The notes below the pieces were generated by a model. That model did no database searches and was not told the DNA's origin. It saw nothing but the letters and a program-made list of their open reading frames with translations. The position numbers and the translations under genes were made by a program. Positions 5,582-11,952 of a stretch of DNA of 13,400 nucleotides are shown in pieces. Position 1 is the stretch's first letter. The number at the start of each line of letters is the position of its first letter. The DNA is from DATBMA01 sp036555105 (lineage in GTDB: Bacteria > Actinomycetota > Acidimicrobiia > Spongiisociales > ZC4RG35), in the NCBI GenBank assembly GCA_036555105.1, contig DATBMA010000039.1, forward strand, positions 1 to 13,400, in the 5' to 3' direction.

Positions 5582-7335
5582 AGGGGCCAGGCCACTGGCA
5601 CGACCACCAGCATCGTGATGAGAGACGCGATGGTCAACGGGAATCCGAAGCGGGGATAGTCCGAGAACCTGTACCCACCAGGTCCCCACACCATGGTGTT
5701 GGTCTGGTAGCCGATCGGCGTCATGAAGTCGATCGAGGCGGCAACTGCGATGGCGATGAAGAAGCCGCGCGGATCCAACCCAGCAGACACGGCGGCTGCG
5801 CCGCCGATCGGGACCATGAGCAGGGCGGCGGCGTTGTTGGACACGACTGCGGTCAGCACCATCGCGGCGACGATGACTCCGGCCAGGATCCCGATCCCCC
5901 CGAAGCCACCCAGCGCCCCCACCAGGACCTCGGCGATCTTCTCGGCCAAGCCGGACTCCTGGGCTGCGGCCGCCACCCCGAAGGCGGCGGCGATGGTGAC
6001 GATCACGTCCAGATCCAGGCTGGCCCTGGCCTCGCCCGGGCGCAGAATCCCAAAAGCCACCAGGGCGACGGCAGCCAGCAAGCTGGCCTGGAGGATGGGC
6101 AGCAACCCGATCGATGCCACGAAGATCAGTCCGAGCCCGATCACCCCCACCAGCCAGGCACGGCGTCCGAGTTGGGGGGGAGCAGCCCGGAAGGGAGCTA
6201 TAACCAGGAAGTCGGTCTGGTCACGCCAGCGGGCCTGAAATCCGGTGTCGGCCAGGATCAGCAAAGTGTCGCCGACCCGGAGCGGGACCTCACCGAGCTT
6301 GGCATCTACTTCCTCGCCGGCTCGATGGATCGCGATCACAGCCGCCTGGTACCTGGCCCTGAAGCCCGAGTCCTTCAGCGTCGACCCGACCAGTGGAGAG
6401 GTGGCTCCCACCACCGCCTCGAAGTAGCGAGAGGCGTCGATCGGATGGAGGTGGCTCGACGCGGGCGCCAGTCCGCGGATCCCTTGCAGGTCGACCACGT
6501 CACCAGCCCGGCCGGCAAATCTCAGATAGTCCCCGGCCCGAAGCCGGTCGTCGGGGGCGACCGGGGCGTGAAGCTCGCCGCCCCGTTCGATCGAGGCGAG
6601 AAAGACACCGGCGAGATTACGGAGCCCGGCTTCCTCGACGGTCTTGCCTTCCAGCGGCCCCGGCTCCACCCGCATTTCGAACGCGAACTGCCGGGGCGAC
6701 TCAGAGGGCTCTTCCACCGCCGGCCGACGTTCCTTCAACCCGATCGGGGCCCAAAGCACGGCAACCGCCAAACCGACCAGACAGAGGGGCAGTCCCACCT
6801 TGCCGATTTCGAAGAAGCCGATCGGGTCGTAACCGGCTTCCTGGATCAGGCCGGACACCACCAGGTTCGTGGAGGTGCCGATCACCGTGACGACCCCTCC
6901 GAGGATTGCCGCGAACGAGAGAGGCATCAGCAGGCGTGATGCTGATTGCCGGTTGCGAGCCGACCACTCCGAGACCTGCGGAAGCAGCATGGCCACGATC
7001 GGCGTGTTGTTGAGGAAAGCAGAGCTGGCAGCCACCGGCGCCATCAGCCGGGCGACCTGGGCGCGGCGGCCTCTTGTCCGGCCAAGGGCCGCGCTGACCA
7101 CGGGAGCCATCACCCCTGTCTTCTCGACCGCCCGTGCAAGCACGAAGAGGGCGGCGACCGTCAGTGGAGCAGCGTTTGAGAAGCCGGATAAGGCCTGTTC
7201 AGGGGTGACGATGCCGGCAAGGAGCACGGCCACCATTCCCCCGGACATCGCCACCGATGGGGGAACTCGCTCTCTGGCGAGCAGCACGAGGACGGTGATG
7301 ATCACCGCCAAGGTGAACCAGGCTTCCCATGACAT
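5578..7335 (-). CDS. SLC13/DASS-type permease with two RCK_C domains, probable sulfate transporter
   Basis: A 585-residue inner-membrane transporter of the divalent anion:sodium symporter class. Two hydrophobic halves (about residues 5-200 and 390-585) flank a soluble central part (about 201-385) that reads as two TrkA-C/RCK_C-like domains (near 215-285 and 303-380). The two signature loops are present: SSAFLNNTPIV (104-114) with GTSTNLVVSG (153-162) in the first half, and TAVVSNNAAALLM (495-507) with TPIGYQTNTMVWGPGGY (539-555) in the second. Architecture of this type is known from algal SAC1/SLT sulfate transporters. Specificity is inferred from context: the ATG lies 8 nt downstream of the ATP sulfurylase-APS kinase stop, so both are almost certainly co-transcribed. 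Other dianions (dicarboxylates, phosphate) cannot be excluded from sequence alone. The last 4 nt overlap the stop of the convergent GT26 gene. Confidence 0.88.
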   Translation of the reverse strand: MSWEAWFTLAVIITVLVLLARERVPPSVAMSGGMVAVLLAGIVTPEQALSGFSNAAPLTVAALFVLARAVEKTGVMAPVVSAALGRTRGRRAQVARLMAPVAASSAFLNNTPIVAMLLPQVSEWSARNRQSASRLLMPLSFAAILGGVVTVIGTSTNLVVSGLIQEAGYDPIGFFEIGKVGLPLCLVGLAVAVLWAPIGLKERRPAVEEPSESPRQFAFEMRVEPGPLEGKTVEEAGLRNLAGVFLASIERGGELHAPVAPDDRLRAGDYLRFAGRAGDVVDLQGIRGLAPASSHLHPIDASRYFEAVVGATSPLVGSTLKDSGFRARYQAAVIAIHRAGEEVDAKLGEVPLRVGDTLLILADTGFQARWRDQTDFLVIAPFRAAPPQLGRRAWLVGVIGLGLIFVASIGLLPILQASLLAAVALVAFGILRPGEARASLDLDVIVTIAAAFGVAAAAQESGLAEKIAEVLVGALGGFGGIGILAGVIVAAMVLTAVVSNNAAALLMVPIGGAAAVSAGLDPRGFFIAIAVAASIDFMTPIGYQTNTMVWGPGGYRFSDYPRFGFPLTIASLITMLVVVPVAWPL

Positions 7336-7343
7336 CGGCTGGT

Positions 7344-9071
7344 TCAGGCGGCGGCAGGGCCGAGGAAGCCCAGTCGCTCCAGTTCGAGGATGATCTCGTT
7401 GGCTGCTTCCTCTGGCGACTTCTGGGTGGTGTCGATCACGACCTCGGCGTCGGCCGGCTCCTCATAGGGGTCTGAGATCCCGGTGAACTCGGGAATCTCG
7501 CCGGCCCGGGCCTTGGCGTAGAGGCCCTTGCGGTCGCGGGTCTCGCAGATTTCCAGCGGGGTGGCTACGTGCACCAACAGGAAACCTCCCCAAGGTTCGA
7601 TCATCGCCCGCACGTCCTGGCGGGTCTGCTCGTAGGGTGCGATGGGGGCGCAGACGGCGATCCCTCCGTGCTTGGTGATCTCGGAGGCGACGTATCCGAT
7701 CCGCCGGATGTTGATGTCGCGGTGCTCCTTGGAGAACCCCAGCTCCGAGCTCAGGTGCTTGCGGACCAGGTCACCGTCGAGGATGGTCACCCGCCGACCG
7801 CCCAGCTCGAGCAGCTTGACCAGCAAGGCGTTGGCGATGGTCGACTTGCCCGAGCCGGAGAGCCCGGTGAAGAAGACTGTGAAACCCTGTTGCGAGCGGG
7901 GTGGGTGAGTCCGCCGCAGCTCCTTCACCACCTCCGGATAGGTGAACCAGGCCGGGATCTCTCGACCCTCCGCCAGGCGGTTTCGAAGCTCGGTGCCGGA
8001 GATGGAAATGGTCTTGACCCCTTCAGTCACCTCGTCCTCGGCGAGGTAGGTGTCGAGGTCGGGGGCGTACACCATCATCTTGAAGTCGACCATCTGCACG
8101 CCCACCTCCGCCTCGTACTTGCGGAGCATTTCCTGGGCCTCGTATGGACCGTAGAACGGCCTGCCGTCCGAGTCGGCGCCGGGCCCGGCGTGGTCGCGGC
8201 CAACGATCAGGTGGGTGCAACCGTGGTTGCGGCGGATGATGGCGTGCAGCACAGCCTCTCGCGGTCCCCCCATCCGCATGGCCAGCGGAAGCAGGGCCAG
8301 GGCGGCCGAGTGGCCGGGGAATCGAGCCAGCACCGCCTGGTAGCAGCGGACTCGTGTGTAGTGATCTACGTCGCCCGGCTTGGTCATCCCCACCACCGGG
8401 TGGATGAGGAGGTTCCCGCCTACCTCGGCCGCCGCCCGCATGGTCAACTCCACGTGAGCCCGGTGCATCGGGTTGCGGGTCTGGAACGCCGCCACCGTGG
8501 TCCAGCCCTGTTGGGTGAACTCGGCCCGGAGCTGGGCGGGGGTCTTGCGGAGCTCGAGGAAGTCGTAATGGACCGGGGGCTGAAGACCATGGACTGTCCC
8601 TGCCAGGTAAAACGGGTTGGTTCGGTTCAGCAGGTGGTTGACCCCGGGGTGGAAGGGGTCGACCGTCCCGAATACACCCAGGGCCTCTGCGCTCCGGTCC
8701 GGCTGCCAGACCTCCGAAACCTCGAGGGCGGCCAGCATCACCCCCTCGGGGTCGCGCAGCGCCAGCCAGGCGCCCGGACCTACCGCACTGGCCAGCTTCT
8801 CATCGACGTCGAGAGTGATGGGAATCGGCCAGACCGTCCCATCCGAAAGCCGCATTTCCGAGACGACTCCCTCCACCTCGGCCCTGCCCATGTAGCCGAT
8901 GAGCGGGGAGAAACCCCCGCTCATCAGCAGTTCGAGGTCGCAGATCTGACGGTCGGTCAGATCCCACGAGGGCCACGCCCGGGACTGCTCCTTCAGAGAG
9001 GCGGCGCGGTCGGAGTCGACCAGCGCCTCCCGCAACACGCCGCCGTACGGACTGATCAGATGATTCGTCAA
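7344..9071 (-). CDS. Bifunctional sulfate adenylyltransferase / adenylylsulfate kinase (Sat-CysC fusion)
   Basis: A 575-residue cytoplasmic enzyme that makes APS from sulfate and ATP and then phosphorylates APS to PAPS. The N-terminal PUA-like and ATP-sulfurylase part (about 1-390) contains QTRNPMHRAH (197-206), GRDHAGPG (291-298), FYGPYEAQ (306-313) and ISGTELR (357-363). The C-terminal APS kinase (about 395-575) has the P-loop GLSGSGKST (403-411), the DGD motif (432-434), LGFSKEHRDINIRRIGYVA (444-462) and KGLYAKARAGEIPEFTGISDPYE (515-537). The kinase P-loop is intact, so it should be active, unlike the regulatory domain of fungal ATP sulfurylase. The order Sat then CysC is the reverse of animal PAPS synthase. 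TTG at 9071 is preferred because a GAGGGAG Shine-Dalgarno ends 5 nt before it and it gives TNHLISPYGG, a usual Sat beginning; the open frame upstream has no family similarity. First gene of an operon with the permease. Confidence 0.95.
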   Translation of the reverse strand: MTNHLISPYGGVLREALVDSDRAASLKEQSRAWPSWDLTDRQICDLELLMSGGFSPLIGYMGRAEVEGVVSEMRLSDGTVWPIPITLDVDEKLASAVGPGAWLALRDPEGVMLAALEVSEVWQPDRSAEALGVFGTVDPFHPGVNHLLNRTNPFYLAGTVHGLQPPVHYDFLELRKTPAQLRAEFTQQGWTTVAAFQTRNPMHRAHVELTMRAAAEVGGNLLIHPVVGMTKPGDVDHYTRVRCYQAVLARFPGHSAALALLPLAMRMGGPREAVLHAIIRRNHGCTHLIVGRDHAGPGADSDGRPFYGPYEAQEMLRKYEAEVGVQMVDFKMMVYAPDLDTYLAEDEVTEGVKTISISGTELRNRLAEGREIPAWFTYPEVVKELRRTHPPRSQQGFTVFFTGLSGSGKSTIANALLVKLLELGGRRVTILDGDLVRKHLSSELGFSKEHRDINIRRIGYVASEITKHGGIAVCAPIAPYEQTRQDVRAMIEPWGGFLLVHVATPLEICETRDRKGLYAKARAGEIPEFTGISDPYEEPADAEVVIDTTQKSPEEAANEIILELERLGFLGPAAA

Positions 9072-9168
9072 CTCGACTCCCTCTGCCCTATCGCCCCGGC
9101 GCCCATCGCCGAGCTCAGGGCCATCCCCAGCCGCCAACCACAAGGCTACCGGCCGCGGGAATGGACGC
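9072..9168. other. Non-coding leader upstream of sat-cysC
   Basis: Between the sat-cysC start and the repeat array no gene, convincing -10/-35 pair or riboswitch-like structure is visible. The minus-strand reading frame of sat-cysC stays open through most of it, but the encoded residues are not family-like. Confidence 0.4.
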
Positions 9169-9388
9169 CAGATCGAGCTCTATTCCCTCCCCGGGGCCGG
9201 GAGGTGGGGCCGGAAGGGGCGTAGGTCGACCGGTTCCGTTCAAAGCGACGGTCACACGTCCTGGGGGAGGCCCACCGGGCCAGGTCTATCTCCTCCCCCT
9301 GTGACAGGCCGGGAGGGGCGTAGGTCGAGCGGGTCCGTTCAAAGCGATGGTCACACGTCCTGGGGGAGTCCCCGGGCCAGGTCTATCT

Positions 9389-9446
9389 CCTCCCCCGGGG
9401 CCGGCAGGCCCGTTGGGGGAGGTGACCCTTCAACTGGTTGAAGGGC
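9389..9446. repeat. Double hairpin in repeat unit 3
   Basis: The first stem pairs cctccccc (9389-9396) with gggggagg (9415-9422), with an inner gggcc/ggccc stem. The second is a 20-nt palindrome at 9426-9445 with a 9-bp stem and a 2-nt centre (tg). Confidence 0.7.
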
Positions 9447-9529
9447 CGGAAGGGGCCTAGGTCGACCGGCTCCGTTCAAAGCGATGGTCGCAACATCAGT
9501 GGGGGAGTCCCGCCGGGCCAGATCTATCT

Positions 9530-9588
9530 CCTCCCCCGGGGCCGGCAGGCCCTTTGGGGGAGGTGGCCCTTCAACTGGTTGAAGGGCC
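9530..9588. repeat. Double hairpin in repeat unit 4
   Basis: The first stem pairs cctccccc (9530-9537) with gggggagg (9556-9563). The second palindrome spans 9565-9588 with an 11-bp stem and a tg centre, two base pairs longer than in unit 3 because of a single a-to-g difference (9566) that restores pairing. Confidence 0.7.
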
Positions 9589-9673
9589 GGAAGGGGCCAA
9601 GGACGAGCGGCGTGCAACAAGACCCAAGGAGCGAGGCGGAATTCGCCAGGTCGGAGAGACACCTGACCGCCCT

Positions 9674-9679
9674 TATCCT
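9674..9679 (+). promoter_or_regulatory. Candidate -10 box for the three-gene operon
   Basis: TATCCT at 9674-9679 fits TANNNT. It would start transcription near 9686-9688, inside the first codons of the ATG at 9683 but just at the in-frame second ATG at 9689, which would make the message leaderless. No good -35 is seen at 17-18 nt. The prediction matters because it decides between two starts. Confidence 0.25.
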
Positions 9680-9682
9680 TGA

Positions 9683-10126
9683 ATGGCCATGGCTCCGGCC
9701 ACCATCCTCACCCTGGCGATCCTGCTCGCTGCCGTGTTCGCCTCCGTGCTGGCGGTGATGCTCTGGCAGGAGGCCAAGAAGCGCCAACCCCACGAGCCGC
9801 CCACCTACGGCATCGAGGAGGCGAGCGAGTTCGTGCTGGAGCGCCTCGACCCCGAGACCCGTTCCAGGCTGGGCAAGGCGGGGGTGCGGCGGGTCCTGGA
9901 GTGGGAGGTGTTCTACCTGCAGGGACTGGCCCAGCCCAATCGCCACAACCCGGTCGTCACCGTGGCGGGAGGCCACGAGGCCTCCGTCGAGTACATCGTG
10001 GAGCAGATCTCCACCCGCCATGGTGTGACCTACTCTTCCGAGGACGTGATGGAAGTGCTGGAGAGGGAAGCCGAATACCTGGTCTCGATCGGGGCGGTTG
10101 GCGACCCGGTGGAGGGTGAGCTGTGA
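9683..10126 (+). CDS. Hypothetical protein with an N-terminal membrane anchor
   Basis: A 147-residue protein not recognised as a named family. Residues about 5-27 form one hydrophobic segment (ATILTLAILLAAVFASVLAV), followed at once by WQEAKKR; by the positive-inside rule the remaining ~115 residues should be cytoplasmic. That part is soluble, charged and predicted helical, with YGIEEASEFVLERLDPETRSRLGK (about 42-65), VRRVLEWEVFYLQGLAQ (68-84) and a segment EYIVEQISTRHGVTYSSEDVMEVLEREAEYLVSIGAV near the C-terminus. No enzymatic motif is visible. The start may be ATG 9683 or ATG 9689 (two residues shorter); neither has a Shine-Dalgarno. It is the first of three genes whose ends overlap (GTGA with the next), so the products are probably made together. 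The Ala/Leu-rich N-terminus could be taken for a signal peptide, but no cleavage site is evident. Confidence 0.8.
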   Translation: MAMAPATILTLAILLAAVFASVLAVMLWQEAKKRQPHEPPTYGIEEASEFVLERLDPETRSRLGKAGVRRVLEWEVFYLQGLAQPNRHNPVVTVAGGHEASVEYIVEQISTRHGVTYSSEDVMEVLEREAEYLVSIGAVGDPVEGEL

Positions 10127-10434
10127 TCGTCCGCTGCGGTGCCTGTCGCAACCAGTTCGATGTGCAAGGCCCGGGCCGCTACGCCTGCCCATCCTGCGGG
10201 TCGGTCAACGTCGTGCGCGGTGCCGGTGGGGCCGCCGGCGCCGCTCCCGGGGCCGCCCCCCAGGATCAAGGCCTGGCTTCGGCTGCCCGCCCTCCGATGC
10301 CCCCCGATCCGCCTTCGCCCCGGATCTCCTGCCCGGAGTGCGCGTTCAGCTTCATCGTCGGCAACATCCCCACAGTCACGTGCCCCAACTGCGGGGCCGA
10401 GGTCGAGACCGGTAAGGGCGCCGAGACCGCCTGA
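10123..10434 (+). CDS. Double zinc-ribbon protein of unknown function
   Basis: A 103-residue protein with two separate CxxC...CxxC zinc ribbons: Cys5/Cys8 with Cys22/Cys25, and Cys70/Cys73 with Cys87/Cys90. They are joined by a flexible Ala/Gly/Pro-rich linker (about 33-67). The first ribbon reads RCGACRNQFDV...YACPSCGS and the second SCPECAFSFIV...VTCPNCGAEV, resembling MJ0042-type finger domains. Such ribbons usually bind nucleic acid or partner proteins and give no enzymatic activity by themselves. The GTG start overlaps the previous stop (GTGA), with GGAGGGTGAG just upstream as Shine-Dalgarno, which indicates translational coupling. No membrane segment. The two ribbons differ in sequence, so a very recent duplication is unlikely. 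Specific role unknown. Confidence 0.85.
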   Translation: MIVRCGACRNQFDVQGPGRYACPSCGSVNVVRGAGGAAGAAPGAAPQDQGLASAARPPMPPDPPSPRISCPECAFSFIVGNIPTVTCPNCGAEVETGKGAETA

Positions 10435-10643
10435 TGGCCCGGCTGCGGCGCTTCGAAGGGCACCGGTACCTGGGTCGCCGCGACCAGATGGTCTTCTACG
10501 ACACCGATGCCGACGACCAGGCCACAGAGCTGGCAGAGGCCGATCGCACTCTCGACCTGACCGGCCACAACCTGCTGCAAGCCTTCGCCCCCGACACGCC
10601 TGCTGAGGCCAGAAATCGCGGCTTCCGGCCCTGGGCGAACTAG
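10434..10643 (+). CDS. Small hypothetical protein
   Basis: A 69-residue protein of unknown function. The ATG shares its first base with the preceding stop codon (TGATG), so translation is probably coupled to the zinc-ribbon gene. The N-terminus is basic (ARLRRFEGHRYLGRRDQ), the middle acidic (FYDTDADDQATELAEAD) and the C-terminus basic (EARNRGFRPWAN); there is no cysteine, signal peptide or membrane segment. The charge pattern and the perfect operon spacing argue for a real gene rather than a chance frame. It could be a partner or substrate adaptor of the two preceding products, but nothing in the sequence identifies its job. Confidence 0.65.
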   Translation: MARLRRFEGHRYLGRRDQMVFYDTDADDQATELAEADRTLDLTGHNLLQAFAPDTPAEARNRGFRPWAN

Positions 10644-10692
10644 TCCGTCGGTATCCCCCCAAAACCCCCTTCCGATGGGGCTGGGAGCCTAT

Positions 10693-10720
10693 TTGAGCCA
10701 GCTTCCATGTGGGCTAACTT
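10693..10720 (+). promoter_or_regulatory. Candidate promoter of the UDP-GlcNAc 2-epimerase gene
   Basis: TTGAGC (10693-10698) and TAACTT (10715-10720) are separated by 16 nt, giving a sigma-70-like pair with an expected start near 10727 and a leader of about 20 nt before the GTG at 10747. Both boxes resemble the consensus and lie in the only gap between this gene and the preceding operon. Confidence 0.45.
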
Positions 10721-10746
10721 GACCGCGGGGCAAAAGAGGGCAGGGA

Positions 10747-11952
10747 GTGGCATCACAGGGAAACGGGGTATCCCGTCTGGGCAGTCTGCCGCCGCGTTCG
10801 GTGGCACTGATCTTGGGGACCAGGCCAGAACTGATCAAGGCCGCACCCGTGATCAAGGCACTGGGTGAATCCGGTGTCCTCATCCATACCGGCCAGCACT
10901 TCGATGAAGGCTTGTCTGGCAGCTTCATCCGCGAGCTCGGAATATCCGAGCCGATAGCGTCTTTGCGAGTAGGTGGGCTTTCACGGGCAGGACAAATCGG
11001 GACCGGGGTCGAGCGCCTGGAAGAGATCCTCATGAGCGTGCAGCCGAAGGCGGTGGTCGTTCATGGAGACACCAACGCCACCCTGAGCGGCGCCCTGGCA
11101 GCAAATGCCCTTCACATGCCGTTGGTGCACATGGAAGCGGGGCTGCGCAGCTTCGACCGCCGCATGCCAGAGGAGCACAACCGGGTGGTGGTGGACCATC
11201 TGGCCGACCTCTGTTGCGCCCCCACCGACGTGAACCACGCCAACCTCTCTGCGGAGGGGATAAACGGGGGGCGGGTGGTGGTGACCGGCAACACAATCGT
11301 TGAGGCTGTCAAAGCCCATATGCCGCCCGCGGCCGAGCGCCGGAGAATGGTTGCCGATATGGGCTTGACGCCTAGCCGCTTCGTTGTCGCCACGATGCAT
11401 CGACCCGAGAACGTCGACTCACCCGGGCCGCTGAGGGTCATTCTCGAGGCCCTGGTTGATCAAGGGATGCCGGTCCTGTTCGCCGCGCATCCCCGTACCA
11501 CTCGGGCAATCGACCGATTTGGCCTGCGTGCTCTGGCCTCCCGGTTGCGGCTCATCAAACCCATGTCCTACGGCCACTTCCTCGCAGCCAGCGCCGAGGC
11601 AGCCCTATTGGTATCCGACTCCGGGGGTGTCCAGGAGGAGGCCAGCATCGTCAAGCGACCAGTGATCGTGGTGCGTCGGTCGACCGAACGGCCCGAGGGG
11701 CTCGGTACGTTCTCCCAGCTGCACGCCCCGGATGAGAAGCTGGCCGACTCGATCGCAACGGCACTGGAGTCGGCTCATGAGACCAAGCAGGAGCTGGCGA
11801 AGCTGCCGACGCCATACGGCGATCGCTATTCGTCCACCAGGATCGCGGGCGCGATTGCGGCTCTGGTCCAGCTTTACGAGACGCACACGACTCCCGGTTC
11901 CGAGAGCATTACCGCTGAGCTGCTGGAGGCTCAGAGCTGGGCAGCGGTCTGA
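10747..11952 (+). CDS. wecB: UDP-N-acetylglucosamine 2-epimerase (non-hydrolysing, WecB type)
   Basis: A 401-residue cytoplasmic enzyme that interconverts UDP-GlcNAc and UDP-ManNAc, a precursor for surface polysaccharides. The GT-B-like fold carries the family signatures: GTRPELIK (24-31), HTGQHFD (47-53), HGDTNATLSG (106-115), MEAGLRSFDRRMPEEHNR (129-146), MHRPENVD (217-224), DSGGVQEEA (291-299) and RRSTERPEG (310-318). These include the acidic residues and the histidine used in catalysis and UDP binding by the E. coli enzyme. The GTG start is supported by a purine-rich Shine-Dalgarno (gaggg) about 7 nt upstream and by a promoter candidate; it adds a ~17-residue leader before the first strand, and GTG at 10801 is a shorter alternative. 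The last 22 nt overlap the convergent GT2 gene. UDP-ManNAc is the donor used by TagA-type GT26 enzymes, one of which is encoded at 4826. A related 2-epimerase with another NDP-sugar is possible. Confidence 0.93.
   Translation: MASQGNGVSRLGSLPPRSVALILGTRPELIKAAPVIKALGESGVLIHTGQHFDEGLSGSFIRELGISEPIASLRVGGLSRAGQIGTGVERLEEILMSVQPKAVVVHGDTNATLSGALAANALHMPLVHMEAGLRSFDRRMPEEHNRVVVDHLADLCCAPTDVNHANLSAEGINGGRVVVTGNTIVEAVKAHMPPAAERRRMVADMGLTPSRFVVATMHRPENVDSPGPLRVILEALVDQGMPVLFAAHPRTTRAIDRFGLRALASRLRLIKPMSYGHFLAASAEAALLVSDSGGVQEEASIVKRPVIVVRRSTERPEGLGTFSQLHAPDEKLADSIATALESAHETKQELAKLPTPYGDRYSSTRIAGAIAALVQLYETHTTPGSESITAELLEAQSWAAV

Larger units (their letters stand above)
9169..9610. repeat. Imperfect tandem array of about four hairpin-rich repeat units
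   Basis: Four successive units begin with cag[a/g]tc[t/g]a at 9169, 9281, 9378 and 9519, with lengths of 112, 97, 141 and at least 92 nt. Units 3 and 4 differ at only three positions over their first ~81 nt. They carry two hairpins each: cctccccc/gggggagg enclosing gggcc/ggccc, then a near-perfect palindrome built on cccttcaac-tg-gttgaaggg. Units 1 and 2 lack the second palindrome and look like internally deleted versions. A second module, tccgttcaaagcga, recurs at 9235, 9334 and 9471, followed by ggtc and a gggggag run. The array lies between two divergent genes, so it is not a terminator. Open frames cross it on both strands but simply repeat translated repeat sequence. It could be a dispersed chromosomal repeat family, a regulatory region or a structured RNA; the sequence does not decide. 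Confidence 0.85.

Noticed and set aside
4936..6939. 667-residue open frame on the plus strand
   Set aside because: It overlaps the GT26 gene out of frame and then runs antisense to the SLC13 permease; the translation is low-complexity Gly/Arg/Asp/Gln sequence without domains.
7569..9224. 551-residue open frame on the plus strand antisense to sat-cysC
   Set aside because: The opposite strand encodes a fully convincing Sat-CysC fusion; this frame is a composition artefact rich in His, Gly, Val and Asp.
9169..9610. CRISPR array
   Set aside because: Units are about 97-141 nt, similar along their full length and lack short invariant repeats with unique spacers; no cas gene is nearby.
9351..9662. 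Minus-strand frame encoding a repeated LPALQPVEG / GLPAPGEEIDLA protein
   Set aside because: The peptide repeats merely mirror the DNA repeat units. No Shine-Dalgarno or family match is seen, and the array units vary in length and would shift frame.
9438..9758. Plus-strand frame through the repeat array into the 147-residue protein gene
   Set aside because: It reads repeat DNA and then overlaps the better-supported gene in another frame; there is no independent support for translation.
10644..10690. Intrinsic terminator after the three-gene operon (cccc-ttccgat-gggg)
   Set aside because: Only about four base pairs form and no T-tract follows; C and G runs in this DNA make such matches common.
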